A DNA stretch of 64,000 nucleotides. Origin: Toxorhynchites rutilus septentrionalis (taxonomy: Eukaryota > Arthropoda > Insecta > Diptera > Culicidae). The translations under genes were made by a program, and so were the position numbers. Below the pieces are notes generated by a model that was not told the DNA's origin, did no database searches, and saw only the letters and a list, made by a program, of their open reading frames with translations. Shown one piece after another: positions 22,770 to 34,531 of this stretch. Each line of letters starts with the position of its first letter. The stretch's first letter is position 1. The stretch lies in assembly GCF_029784135.1 (NCBI RefSeq), contig NC_073744.1, positions 12,671,929 to 12,735,928 of the forward strand, read 5' to 3'.

Positions 22770-23248
22770 ACTAGACGAGTTAATTTAAAAAGCCTTTTTC
22801 AATTCGCAAAAAAAAGGATTTTTGTGTATCAAATTGGAAAGCACAACATTATTTCTACCTCTTTGTAAGTTAATTGGTTTTTATCTCATCTCATATAACC
22901 GAAGCAGAGATTGAAACGGTCGAAACAAATAGATCGGGACAAAAGATCGAGTAAAGTGTTTTTTTAATCCAGACAAACAATATTTCCATTGACTTTGCAG
23001 AATGTATATTATTGTAGGTTATCACATCAACACGTTTCATGTCTTCACTTCTTGGCGGGCTGACATTTCAATGCCTGAGTTGGAAAACTTACCCTTTGAA
23101 CTCAGGTCATGAAACACTACACAAGTCAGCTCGGCTGGGCGTGGCTGAGCACGAGAATAAATAAATTCATCTGAAGACGCCTTTTACTTTCGCAAGGAAA
23201 AAGAGTTTCAGCACTGACAATGAAAGGATCGTCTTCATTTCGTTGCAG
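22770..23248. other. Spacer between D9 and D10
   Basis: No open frame or domain was seen. It contains imperfect inverted words around 23030-23120 (CACGTTTCATG and CATGAAAC), possibly a small MITE remnant. It ends with the CGTTGCAG acceptor of D10. Confidence 0.45.
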
Positions 23249-23855
23249 GACAGCTAATCAAACCAATACCGTTGGAGTTTCTCAAGAGGTGCAGCAGTAA
23301 GAATGAAAGAGATCTAACGGTGCACTCTACGAAGCTACCCGGCTTCTGTTTTCCTATCCGCACCGAAAGCGAGGTTGAACGGTTGGAGAGAGCAGTTCGA
23401 AACGATGGATCAATGCGTTTGGTATATGTAAGTTCGAGAGGTGTGTATTGTTGTTTACAAATCTTACTAACAGATGGATATTTGTGAAGGTAAGCTTGCT
23501 ACGGGAGGTCAAATCTTCGAGTGTGTCAATTTTTGACGCTTTCAAGGACATTTTTCACGATGAAGCCCTTGCCAACTACAACTATAATGGAGTGTGCAAT
23601 CGTTTGACTAAAAAGCGAGCGATGAAGGATTACGTTATCTTCGTCGAATGTTTAATTGGTAGCGATAAATTTGAAATGTGCGAGCAACTTTTTCAATGAT
23701 TCGTTATTACAGAAGCATGGGCCGAAGATGGGATTGTGGAACACACTATCGGAGCAACATTGAAAGAGCTAATCAAGAAATTAAACGGACGGAATCGCTT
23801 TCGGCGTTACGTTACTAGAGTTCGGGAGCGAAAAAATCAGACACAGATTGTATAG
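23249..23855 (+). CDS. mod(mdg4): DUF4806-like cassette D10 (three exons)
   Basis: Exons are 23249-23427, 23490-23658 and 23713-23855, phases 0 and 1, 162 residues. Exon 1 carries GFCFPI and EVERLERAV, ending RLVY. Exon 2 starts VSLLREVK and contains FHDEALANYNYNG and MKDYVIFVECLI. Its acceptor (TTTGTGAAG) has a weak pyrimidine tract. Exon 3 opens EAWAEDG and ends in Arg-rich sequence. AATAAA is at 23865-23870. The next cassette opens 112 bases later. Confidence 0.77.
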
Positions 23856-23967
23856 ATCCGGCAGAATAAATTTATTTAACAACTCAAACTTATATCGTTT
23901 TTATCAATTTGTACCCTAGTGAGTAAAACACGATTACTAAATTTCACGTAATGTTTTATGTTCGCAG

Positions 23968-24347
23968 ATGAAGTGGACTGGAGCACAGAACTGACGACAG
24001 CACGAGTCACAAGATCGAAATTCACATTTCCACTGATCGATTCGGAGTCTGTGATGGCATTGGAGCAATCGGTTCGTGACGATTTCAAAACAAGAACGAA
24101 ATATGTGAGCACCAGTATTCAAGCAGCTTATCTTCATGTTATGACCGTGTGTTTTTTGTTTCCATCCAGCTTAAGTTCCTGCGGCGCATAAAGTCACCCA
24201 AAGAAGATATCGAGGATGCTTTCGACAAGATTTGCACCGATGACGCAATTTTCAGACGGTTCAGCTGGTCGCCTCCGAAAGCTTCCGATCCAGCGCAGCA
24301 AAGAGAATGCGTGCAAGAATATTCGATTTTTACTGACTGCATGTATG
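23968..24347 (+). CDS. mod(mdg4): DUF4806-like cassette D11, exons 1-2
   Basis: Exons are 23968-24104 and 24170-24347, phases 0 and 1. Exon 1 is short and divergent: SKFTFPL replaces the usual GFxFPL, then VMALEQSV and KTKY. Exon 2 codes LKFLRRIKS, CTDDAIFRRFSW and YSIFTDCMYG. The third exon is at 28893-29041, past a 4.5 kb insertion that starts 28 bases after the donor. The complete tail would be 153 residues, the shortest and least conserved of the intact DUF4806-like tails. Confidence 0.74.
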
Positions 24348-24559
24348 GTATGTACGGAAACTTTCGATCGCACTAGATGAATTTCATGCTAACTCGTATT
24401 AGGGTTTGGTAGCACCATCTCGAATTGCAGTGAAACGTTGTGGGTGTACAATTAGGGTGCCAATGGATATATGGGTATAGGCTGTCCAAATAGCTCAAGG
24501 ATAAAAATGGGACAATTTAATTAATTTACTAGTTGACCCGGAAAAACTTCGTGTCACCC

Positions 24560-25230
24560 AAAATGGGGTTCGTGGGTTCAATTGCATGTGTTTCATTCGT
24601 ATGGCAGCCTCCCATTTTGTGTTTCACTTGAATGGCAGCCTCACATAAGAGAGGGGGAGGAGTGACTAACTACCATAATACATTTATTGCATCCTAAAAC
24701 TTCCACATAGCAAATTTGGTTTCAGTTGCTTGATTAATTCTCAAGGAATGCAAAAATTTTGTTTCATTCGTATGACAGCCACCCCTTAGAGAGGGAGGCG
24801 GAGTGTCTTACCACCATTTCTTGCCTCCTGCATAGAAACATTTATTGCCGCCTAAAATCTCCACATTTCAAATGTGGTTTCATTTGCTTGAATAATTCTC
24901 GAGTAATGCAGAAATTTGTGTTTCATTTGTATGGCAGCCCTCCTTAAAAGAAAGCGTAGGAGTGTCTTACCACCATATACCATTTATTGCACCCTAAAAC
25001 CTCCACATGCCAAATTTGGTTTCATTTTCTTGATTAATTCTCGAGTAATGCAGGAATTTGTGTTTCATTTAAATGGAAGCCCCCCTTAAGAGAGGGAGTA
25101 GGAGTTTCTTACCACCATAGAAACATTTATTGCACCCTAAAACCTCCACATGCTAAATTTGATTTCATTTTCTTGATTAATTCTCGAGTAATGCAGAAAT
25201 GTGTGTTTCATTTGTTCTGTTCATTTCTGT
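24560..25230. repeat. Tandem repeat, about 145-160 bp unit, four copies
   Basis: Each unit repeats GTTTCATTYGTATGGCAGCC, a run with GAGAGGGAG, TACCACCAT, ATTTATTGC, CCTAAAACCTCCACAT and TTGATTAATTCTCGAGTAATG. Starts fall near 24591, 24762, 24919 and 25063, with a partial at 25206. Single diverged units lie at about 48780-48870 and 50365-50450. No coding is apparent. Confidence 0.7.
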
Positions 25231-26685
25231 GCTTACCTTACCTATTTATACCAAGGATCGGGTGTAGTCATAAGGCATAATTTTCATATACCATGAAGGA
25301 GGCGTTCGTAAATCGCTCGCTCGAAATGCAAATGCATCGTTCGTTCATACGGACACAATGGAGGGAGGAGCTATTACAAATTAGCTCCTCTTGCTTCTAG
25401 CTTATTGTGTATAAACGAGTCATTCTCGATTTTTAACACTCAGTTTCGCTCCAACTAGCGAGTCTCTCCTATTGCTGATGTCACATACCACGGGTTTTGA
25501 AGATACAAAGTTCGAGAGCAAAATCACTTTGGAGGTTTTTTTTTTGACAACAATCGGTCAGTTATTGCGACAATTCATTTTTTCACGCGCTGAATCGAGC
25601 TCAAATGCTGAAACGGTTCAAAATTTGTATACTGAAACCTGAGGAGAGTGTAAATATAGCACATTGGATTCCGTTGGATCGGCAGTCTTCCAATATTGGA
25701 AGTTCTGCTTGTTTGCAACTCCTCTCAGGTGGAAGCAATCCTAGTAATTACTCCTAAAAACGCGTGTAAAGGGATTGTACGAAGCATTTCTTCACAAACC
25801 CTTTTACGACTGATATAACATTTTTAGTCGCGAATGTCAAATGTCAATTGTTTCGCAATCAATGACCGATTATTTTCATTAAACGGCGCCCCGATATTGA
25901 CCTGACTACCCGACCAAACTATTATAGTGATTGATAATGGGATCTTAACACAATTACAGCGGCATGACATCGGCCCTCCAGCCAAAGTGGTGCACTAATA
26001 ATGCGGTCTTATCTTGAACACAAACCCTTTTTTTTTTTTGAAAAAACTGCTTCTCTCTTTTTGTTTTAAGGAATTTTAATAAATAATATTTTTTTAAAAT
26101 AACTTTAGTTGCAGATACATCTTCTCTTTCAACAAGACCAATAAATGTTTGAAAGATAACTAATCATTGTACAACCGGACAGTATTACATATATTTTATC
26201 TTTATATAGAAAAAAAACTGTACAAACTGATAAAAAGTCGGTACAATCAAAAATAGTCGAAAAAACGGTACTGTTCCGTTCAAAACGGTACGTTTGGTCA
26301 GCCTATGCATGGAAAAAAGGTCAATCGGACTTAAGGGAAAGTGGTCACAGTTTTATATTTATGTTTTGGTGGGCTGGTTTGTACATAAAAATCGTGCGTT
26401 TCTCATATCTCGATCTAAATTTTTGATATGCGGGCCATCCGGAGACCATCCGTGTTAGCCGAAAACCCTCGAAAAGGTCATGAATGGGCAAGTTTGATCC
26501 CCCAAATCGTGGGTTCTGTTTATTTTTGGGTTCTGGAAGCTTTGGCAAATCGGATAATTGCAGATAAGTCATTTTCTTCTGCCTGGCTATGTATGATCTG
26601 TCCTCCGTTCTTCCGACAGTATACTACAGTATATCGTACTCAGTATACAAAGTTTCGCATACCGAACGGTATGCGAAACATCTTA

Positions 26686-27008
26686 GGGTGGGTTTAGACT
26701 AGGGATATATTCATGTGAAGAAATATGATGAGATTTATAGAAATCGCATCAACCGTTTACACTAGCGTGTGAACTTCTATAATGAATATATTCATATCTT
26801 CGGTGAATTTATTCACCTGAAGTAGAACTGCATCCAACTTTAGTGATTTCTCACCAGTGAGAAATTCACAAGCGTTTACATATACTGAATTTATTCAAGT
26901 TATATATACCTCGAATAAGTGTATCATATTTATTCTCACCCGTTTACACCTATTTTCACGTGAATAAATCCATCTATAGCTATAGATCTCCCTAATGTAA
27001 ACCCGCCA
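26686..27008. mobile_element. 323 bp MITE, TTA target duplication (family A)
   Basis: The termini are GGGTGGGTTTAGAC on the left and, reversed, TGGCGGGTTTACAT on the right. TTA flanks both sides (26683-26685, 27009-27011). It is the best complete copy of a family also present at 55093-56323 (inverted, interrupted) and at about 43900-44322 (left end degraded). It encodes no protein. Confidence 0.8.
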
Positions 27009-27011
27009 TTA

Positions 27012-28139
27012 GCAGCTCCACGAATGGAATAATATTTTCGTTGTTCTCTGCTGACATCCCCTTTTGAACTGTTTCGGATAAATAGTTTAAACACCTTCTT
27101 GCACCCAACTGCTTCTTGTAAGTTCGGGTTATTTTGAACGAAACAAAACACAACACTCAAATATTTTCAAAGCGCAGCATGGAAATGCAAACAAACAGTA
27201 TGATTGCTCCTGAAGCCAGTGGAATAGTGAGATACAGGGTTGCTTTGATTGAAGTTCAGGTTGTCTGACTAATAGAAAAAAAAGTTGCCATTCATGGTGC
27301 TTTTCTGTAAAATTGTTTTTTCTCACTCGTTTCACTAATAATTATAACAACTTGATTACGATTCGTTGGAAATCATTGAAGAAAAGCACCTTAAAATGAT
27401 TATTGAACATGCCAAATAAAAAGTGTTAAATTGAATTACATAATACCTCTAAAAATTTCAGTTTGTTTTTAGTAGTGCGTTTGATCAATGTCACCCCGGT
27501 GATCAATTTTCCCCTGGATAACGGTACCCCAATTGAGTGATTTCGCAAAAAACTCAAATTCAAAACCGTTTTGCGCCACTCTCCTTTAAGTCCGATTGAG
27601 ATGATATTTTGCATAGTGTTTTTTTCGAGGTGGTCAGCATTTTATGGAATAACGTGTTAAACAAAATTTAAATTACCGTAACTCCACCTAACTCTGCGCA
27701 CTTTCGAGTTTTTTTAGACTGAAATCTGAAAATTCTGACACCACTGAAAATGTCAAATTTTTTTTCCTGTTAGAATCGACACTAAGACGCAAAGAACTCT
27801 TCTCTCTTCTTCAATTTGACAATATTAAAGTATTACAAATCCGGAACTTATCGGAAATCAGTAAGTTTTAGGTGCTTTGTATCTCAATATGACTTATTTG
27901 GAGTAATTAGAATAAATGAACTTTTAGCAAAAGAGGATTCATAACGCGCAGAATTACGCTCTGAATATTTTGTTTATGTTTCTTACTCTGCGCAGGAGTC
28001 AAACAAGGATGACTCCGGGAATGGAAAATATGCGTCATTCCAGCAGCTTGTTCTCTATAGCCAGAAAAAAATGGCAAGAAAAAAGTATTTCAAAACACCG
28101 AGCAGTAAAATATCAAGGAATCCTGTTAAGTGCTCTACA
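27012..28139. other. Unassigned AT-rich sequence inside the 4.5 kb element
   Basis: I find no domain or family resemblance here. Minus-strand open frames of 62-74 codons at 26936-27614 have no recognisable motif. AT-rich throughout. Confidence 0.4.
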
Positions 28140-28430
28140 TGCGTAACTGAATAACTGAAATTGAATGGTAACGTGAAAAGGCTCAGTTCTTGAAAGGAAG
28201 AGCAAGAAAGCGGCGTCCAGTGGGTAAGGCATCCAGAGCTGGGTTTCCGATTGACGCGAAACGTGGCATATTTTCCGCGAACCGTTAGAAGGAAAAACTA
28301 GTTAAGGGAGGTGTTCCCGGATACAATCGGGTGAATGGGTGAATGGCTATCCCGACGTCAAGCGAAATAATTCGAATTGCGCTTTCTTGCGTTACGGAGC
28401 ATTAAATCCGGAAGTGGTTCCAAGAGGTAG
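28140..28430 (+). mobile_element. Possible pogo/Tigger-like transposase remnant
   Basis: Broken sense reading gives RKRRPVGKASRAGFPIDAKR, then GEWVNGYPDVKR. This recalls the CENP-B-type segment of Tigger/pogo transposases (GFPhd followed by a WFxxFxxRHP block). It is short and full of stops. The family call is tentative. Confidence 0.35.
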
Positions 28431-28892
28431 ATGATTATGTTTGAGAAGCAGATATCAGCAACGTCTCAAAAGATTCTACCAATGTGTTCAACATACGCGA
28501 ATCTTCTATAAATGGCTACTTTCTAGTCGAATTTCTATTTTCTTTTTATACGATATATGTATATCTTTGGGAGTGGGGACGGACACTGCAAGACAAATCC
28601 GAGGTTCAACGTGGCAACGAAAATTAAAACAATTTAACAGATTTCCTTCTTTGACCAAATTTTTGTGGATTTTATAGTTTTTGAATTAGAAAATTTTGTA
28701 AAGAATTTAGAAAAAAAAGTACTAAAATTTTAAGTATACAAAGTTGCTTTGAATGACCAATGTCTTTGCTCCCACAACGCTTTACTGCAATCTGAGATGG
28801 TGGTGCCAATGCAATGGCCAATCGAGTTGTCACGGAATTCGTCACTAACAAAAGGGACCTGGATGATGCTGGAAAGTTAAATCCCTTTGCAG

Positions 28893-29041
28893 AGGCCTGG
28901 TGTAATCATGGAATCACGGAGGGTGAAATAGCCGAAAGCATGAAGAATATTGTCAAACGTATTCACATCCGAAACAATGTGCGACGATATCGGGCCCAAA
29001 AATCTAAAGCTTCTTCGAAAAGAACTGCAACCGGAAGATGA
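28893..29041 (+). CDS. mod(mdg4): DUF4806-like cassette D11, terminal exon 3
   Basis: The acceptor CCTTTGCAG ends at 28892, and the exon joins in phase 1 to the base 24347 to make GAG. It codes EAWCNHGI, an amphipathic stretch (AESMKNIVKRIH) and a basic tail (RRYRAQKSKASSKR) to TGA at 29039-29041. AATAAA is at 29085-29090. It is assigned to D11 because it lies downstream in order, has the matching phase, and no other cassette lacks an exon 3. Confidence 0.73.
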
Positions 29042-29530
29042 GAAATCGTAACGTAAATTTAGTACATATAGCAAATGCGTGAGAAATAAAATGCATTGAA
29101 TTGGTTTCCTCTATTTTTTGCACTGTGTTGGTTATAATTTGTATCGTTCATTATTTCTTTTGAATCTACAGGAAAAGTAATTTTATTTAATAATGATTGC
29201 GGAGTTAGTGTGTTCGATCCGGGTTGATCGGATAATCGAATAGTAAAGATTTCGTACAAAAATGTAAAATGGTTCGGTATAATTATGCAATATTAATAGA
29301 AGTTTTTTTAACTACGTTTCAATCCAATAACATTTTTTTCAGGAGAAAGAAGACCAGCGAAGAGATGGGTTGGGAAACTTGCTTAGGGGTAAACTTTTTA
29401 CCCTGACTCACGACAATAAAGACATATTTATCAACAATAAACTGATTTCAAATTCCAAAAATACACGTCCTGTGTTTTCGAGTACATTTTTCCGTTAACA
29501 ATTATCTAATTGTTTTCGATATGCTTCCAG
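29042..29530. other. Spacer between D11 and D12
   Basis: AT-rich, no open frame with a recognisable motif. Ends with the CTTCCAG acceptor of D12. Confidence 0.5.
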
Positions 29531-30228
29531 TTAAACACATCGTCAAAATGCAGAACCGGATACAGAGCCTCGTTGAGATGAGTGCTGCTTGCCACAACAA
29601 CCAGAGTGAACGTGCCAAACTCGACAGGCAAATGGCAGAGCTGAATCGCAATCTGCAGGAATTGCTCAAGGGTATCAAGGGGCGAAGGAGGAAAGCTCCA
29701 TCGTTATCTTACCGAGCGAAGGTGGATGGGTTCTACTTTCCGTTGAGTACGATCCAGGATATCGAACGGCTGGAGGAAGCCGTGAGGAGCGACCTCGTGG
29801 TGCACGATCAATATGTAAGGGCTCGTTGGAATCGTTTCACGACGGTTCAGAATAATGTGATGATGCTATCCACAGGTGGAGTACTTGACGGTGAAGAAGC
29901 CGTTGAATATGGATGTGGCAAATTTTTTCTCGTGTCTCTTCACGGATGATGCTTTGATTGGCTATAATTACTCCGGAGCGAACAACGTTGGGGAACTAAA
30001 GTTACCGATGAGAAATTATAATATTTTTACCGATTGTATGATAGGTAATGTAGTGTGTTATTCAAGTTCTAACATTGTTTGAGACGTTGTTCAAATTCTC
30101 CAGAGGCTTGGGGTGAACAGGGGCTAACGCACGATTCGCTGGAGGAAAAGATAAAAATCGTCATCAGGAAGCTTACTGCCCGACGTCGTATGCAAAAATT
30201 TCGAGAAAGGCGTTCCGCTAAAATATGA
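29531..30228 (+). CDS. mod(mdg4): DUF4806-like cassette D12 (three exons)
   Basis: Exons are 29531-29814, 29876-30044 and 30104-30228, phases 0 and 1, 191 residues. Exon 1 has a long heptad-rich lead (MQNRIQSLVEMSAACHNNQ, then MAELNRNLQELLKG), Arg/Lys-rich linker, DGFYFPL and DIERLEEAV ending HDQY. Exon 2 has VEYLTVKKP, FTDDALIGYNYSG and MRNYNIFTDCMI. Exon 3 opens EAWGEQG and ends KFRERRSAKI. It closely resembles D1 and D13 in exon 2. One of the cleanest cassettes. Confidence 0.82.
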
Positions 30229-30375
30229 CAATAGATCAAATTTCATCTTGAAAAAGACACAATTATACTGATATGATGACACTATCATAAATGCTTGAAT
30301 AGAAGCTAAATTACAGTTCGACAGTCCACGGTAATTGCAATTCGTTTCCATTAAACGTTAGTTTTTTTTCCACAG

Positions 30376-30630
30376 ACTCCCTGAAATCCGCTTCTCTGAC
30401 CCTCGATGAGTATACAGAGCCCGGTGCAGATCGTGGATATATGTTCATCACCAACTGCGAGAAAGTACCAATTCATTTGGTACACGACAACTACATCTAC
30501 CGCTCAAATTTACACCGACGAGGCCGAAATAAAGATATCCTTTACTGGGAATGTGCTGATGACGGAGCGACAAAATGTCGTGGTCGGGTTAAAAGCATTG
30601 GAGATGATTTGTATGTTCCGAACACCGAAG
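30376..30630 (+). CDS. mod(mdg4): FLYWCH cassette F6, first exon (finger split by an intron)
   Basis: The acceptor TTTTTCCACAG ends at 30375 and the exon opens AC plus TCC in the shared phase. After an acidic lead it codes most of a FLYWCH finger: HLVHDNYIYRS, LYWEC, Cx7C, CRGRV and LYVPNTE. It stops at a GTGAGT donor (30631), phase 1, just before the zinc-binding HxH. The missing HNH is in the exon at 35572-35663. Without splicing over 4.9 kb the finger is incomplete. Confidence 0.75.
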
Positions 30631-30829
30631 GTGAGTGTGTAATCTGACGAATTTCATGCCAACTCCACTGGGCGTTGGCAGCACCATTCCAAATTTGCAG
30701 TGGAACGTTGTGGGAGTAAACACATGGGACTTTTGAGCAACTTGCACACTTGAAATATTTAAAAAGAATTAGATAACTTTTTGAAAAGGACTAAACTTTT
30801 TTTTTTTCAATAAAAGGACTACCTCTGGA

Positions 30830-31730
30830 TAACGAACATCATATCGAGGACGCATTTAACCAGCTCAGTGTACTCATGTAGAATGCTGCGAACATAGCTA
30901 CCCCGCTTATGAAGACCCAGAAACACTAAGACTCTGAAGCGACTAAGACGTATCTGGCAAAGTGAACGATCGCCATGATCTAAGAATTAACTCAATATGG
31001 CACAACGCAAACTGAGAAAGCTATAACAAGACGAGAAACATGAAAAGTTCCATAATTACTTAACTAAATTGTCGTCAAATCACGATACTAATTACTCGCT
31101 ATGGAATGCAACTAAGAATCTAAAACGATCTCAGTTACAAGTCTCGCCGTTTAGAATGCCCTCTGACGACGAAAAAGCAGCAACTTTTGCAAACCATCTT
31201 AAAGTTTTCACTTCAATCGGGACCTAATGAAGAAACGCTCGAATTTTCTGGTGCTACCAACCAAAACAAAATGAAAATCAAACATCGGCTGGTGAGACAT
31301 GTTATCAAAAACTACATCAATATGAAAAAGTCATCCGATTTGACCACATCAACGGACAGATGTTCAAGGAACTACCTGATCTTGTAATTAAACATCTTAC
31401 CAGAATTTTCAACGCGATGATCCATATAGGATATTTCCTACAAGCATGGACAATTTCGACTATCATTATGATTCCAAAGCCAGGGAAAGACATCCAGAAA
31501 GTGTTCGAAAAAATATCCTAATAAAATCAACGCCCGATATTGAAAGATCGATCCCGAATCTTCAATTCGGATTCCGAGCAAAACATGGAACTATTGAACA
31601 AGTCCAACGATTGGTAGAAGAAATTCGTAAAGTATCTGAAGGCCGCGGATATTTCTCAGCGCTTTTCTTTGATGTAGATCAAGCATTCGTTTCTCTGACG
31701 ATAACTTTTTCATGTTTTCTTTGAAAAATT
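30830..31730 (+). mobile_element. Jockey-like RT fragment
   Basis: Sense pieces include AATFANHLKVF (about 31170), LVIKHLTRIFNAMIHIGYF (31380-31440), IIMIPKPGKD (31460-31490) and FGFRAKHGTIEQVQRL with FFDVDQAF (31560-31690). This is the N-terminal half of a reverse transcriptase; the FADD box is missing. Frame changes are present. Bases 31713-31850 match a repeat at 39510-39660. Confidence 0.6.
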
Positions 31731-33267
31731 ACTATTAATGTATAACTCGTAAGATTTTCACGTATTAACATGTTCTGCATTTTTTCTATTTAGAAGCATG
31801 TCGATCGCGAGAATTTACATACAAAAATGTTAAGAGTAAAACGTTATTTTTCAGGAGTACAAAAATACTCCAGGAACTATAAAAGATAGATAGTTGATGT
31901 ATTCGACAATTAGAGGCGAATGAACTGAAAAGTTTAAAACCTCTCAAATTCATAATCAGTCAGTCAGTATTCGACAAAAAAAAAGTTAAAGTCACAGTAT
32001 CATAAAACTCGTCGTAGATCATTTATATATAAAATGAGCCTTAAAATACTTCCCTGTGGCACCCCGAGTGAGTTACCAATGGGATCGGAAACAGAATCGT
32101 TGAAACGAGTCTTTCGAGTTCTGTCGCACAAATAGGTTTGAAACCATTTGTACGCCATTCCTACAATTCCAATGCGCTTCAATGTTTGTAACAACAAGGA
32201 CATAGAAATTGTTTCAAAAGCGCGTTTAAGATCCAGAAATACCGCAAATATAGTCTCTTTCGCCTCGATGTTCTCTTTCTATTTTGCTAACATTAGGTTC
32301 AGTGCGGTTTCACAAGAGTGTCCCTCTCGATATCCCGACTGTTCTGGTATTAGCAAATTGTTGTTATCTATAAAATGAATCAGCTAACCTTTCACAACAA
32401 GTTATAACAGCTTTTCTAATATGTGTAACATGTTAGTAGGGTGGTACTCTTCGGCTTTATTGGTCCCATTAACTTTGGGGATTGGAATTACAAGGGATTC
32501 CTTCCAAACCTTTGGCACGTGCCCAGTTCGTAGAGATTCATTTATCAGATCGAGCAGATCGTGTCCAATGACATGAAAACAATCTTGAATCACGTTTGCG
32601 TTGACATTATCAGTACCAGCCGATTTTTTCAATGAAAAACAAATACGTTTTGCGTTAAAGGCGCAGCAGATCCGAAGAGTACCAGCTGTTCGAATTGCTT
32701 AAAGCAATATATTTTTCAACTATTCAGATGTCCAGTCGTTGCTTCAAAATCCAGGCTTGCCGACACAAGTTGAGACATAGCTTCTCGAGAATATTGTTTC
32801 CAGCAATTGATCTTTACTTTGTTTCTATCACAGTCCTTTTGTCCATTCTCAATGTTAACAAAAATTATCTCATGGTCAGTTATTTTAAATTTGGTCTCTG
32901 TTTGTTTTAAGTTCAAATAATGCGATAATTGTTTCAACTGATTCGAATTTCGTACATTAAGCCAATCAATGTTAAAATCGCCAGTAATTTAATTTACTGC
33001 AATCAACGACATTTTCCCACCAGTTCCAATTATTTTCAACAGATTCGTTTAACCGGATGTTGAATTTAACTGATTCTATTGCATAAATCGCAACACCTCC
33101 AGTGTGTTTGGAGTGGGACAAGCAAAAAGCAACTTTATAACCCGGTATGTTGTACTGGTCAAATGAATCTTCATTAACTATGTGGGTTTCAGCAAGAAAT
33201 ACTATTTGAGGTCGCATGTTTTCTACAAGTAATCGCCTTTCTGCGTAATTTGTAGAAAGCCCAGCTA

Positions 33268-34531
33268 AAGGGTGTGTCACATCAAATTGCATCACGGAAA
33301 AAACGCTGTAGAAATTCGCCCAGTAGACCGATCCTTTTGATAATTTTAGACAGTAAAATAAAAACTATTAAACAACTTTTGGCATTTTCTTTTTATTCAT
33401 ACTTCGAGCCCAAGCCCGAATGCTCGCACCTTCCTCTTTACCCCGTCCATAAGGTTCTGTACAACGTCAGGTTGTAGTTTTTTTTGAACAGAAATCCATT
33501 TTCTCTTGAAGTTCGTCTCCGATTTGACAACTTTTGGGTTCTTCCGGAGGGCCTGCTTCATAATCGCCCAATATTTCTCTATTGGGCGAAACTCCGGCGC
33601 GTTGGGCGGGTTCATTTCCTTTGGCACGAAGGTGACCCCGTTGACTTCGTACCACTCCAACACGTCCTTTGAATAGTGGCACGAAGCGAGATCCGGCCAG
33701 AAGATGGTCGGGCCCTCGTGCTGCTTCAATAGTGGTAGTAAGCGCTTCTGTAGGCACTCCTTAAGGTAAACCTGCCCGTTTACCATGCCGGTCATCACGA
33801 AGGGGGCGCTCCGCTTTCCGCAAGAGCAGATCGCTGCCACACCATGTACTTTTTGGCAAACTTGGATAGTTTCTGCTTGCGAATCTCCTCCGGAACGCTG
33901 AATTTGTCCTCTGCGGAGAAGAACAACAGGCTCGGCAGCTGACGAAAGTCCGCTTTGACGTAGGTTTCGTCGTCCATTACCAGGCAATCGGCAGCATTTC
34001 GGTGTACAGCTTCCGGGCTCGCGTCTTCCCCACCATGTTTTGCCTTTCGTCGCGGTTAGGAGCCTTCTGAACCTTGTATGTACGCAGGCCCTCCCGCTGC
34101 TTGGTCCGCTGGACGAATGAACTTGACAAATTCAGCTTATTGGCGACATCACGGACCGAACTTCTCGGATCACGTCTAAACTGCTTAACTACGCGCTTGT
34201 GATCTTTTTCACTGACGGAGCATCCATTTTTGCCGTTCTTCACCTTCCGGTCGATGGTTAGGTTGACCGTGGATTGGACGATTCCCAGCATCTTACCGAT
34301 GTCCCGATGTGACAACTCCGGATTCTCGAAATGAGTGCACAGGATTAATTCACGACGCTCTTTTTCGTTCGACGACATTTTTCCAAATTTACGAAAAAAT
34401 TGACAGTGAAGCATGGCCGACGTGATCTATACACTCTTATCTGATTATAAGCGAAAGCTGAAGATATAATTCCTAAAAATTAAATTTCTACAGCGTTTTT
34501 TCCGTGATGCAATTTGATGTGACACACCCTT
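33268..34531 (-). mobile_element. ITmD37E transposon, 1264 bp, TA target duplication
   Basis: The ends are near-perfect inverted repeats of about 48 bases starting AAGGGTGTGTCACATCAAAT. TA flanks both sides (33266-33267, 34532-34533). Removing the element and one TA restores an open endonuclease frame (YLNIAGLSTNYAE) in the host LINE. Its transposase is on the minus strand and carries MDDET, PDLASCHY and RPIEKYW with 37 residues between the last two acidic residues, which places it in the ITmD37E family known from mosquitoes. Confidence 0.85.
33397..34414 (-). pseudogene. ITmD37E transposase, frameshifted
   Basis: The N-terminal part (34414-33977) starts MLHCQFFRKFGKMSSNEKER and has a paired-type HTH (SHRDIGKMLGIVQSTVN, later DVANKLNLSSSFVQ). 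The frame shifts near 33977 to one with MDDETYVKADF, then again near 33840 into the frame that carries PDLASCHY, the second catalytic Asp, and the Glu of RPIEKYW (33760-33397). The catalytic D, D and E are all present but cannot be in one product. Recently inactive: the inverted repeats are still almost identical. Confidence 0.78.

Larger units (their letters stand above)
24376..28843. mobile_element. 4.5 kb element with about 100 bp terminal inverted repeats in the D11 intron
   Basis: The left end (GATGAATTTCATGCTAACTC) and the right end (reverse complement GACGAATTCCGTGACAACTC) are inverted and match on for about 100 bases with gaps, including AGCACCATCTC, ATTGCAGTGAAACG and TTGTGGG. ACTA (or CACTA) flanks both sides. 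Inside are tandem repeats, a TTA-type MITE and a pogo-like remnant; no complete transposase is seen. The same ends occur at 30646 and 35504. The original intron would have been about 77 bases. Confidence 0.65.

Noticed and set aside
23490..23658. D10 exon 2 starting at a different AG with a better pyrimidine tract
   Set aside because: No other nearby AG gives a phase-0 join and the VxxL start seen in the sister exons.
26345..26697. Overlapping open frames on both strands near 26.4-26.7 kb
   Set aside because: Short, no motif, and inside a repeat-derived segment next to a MITE.
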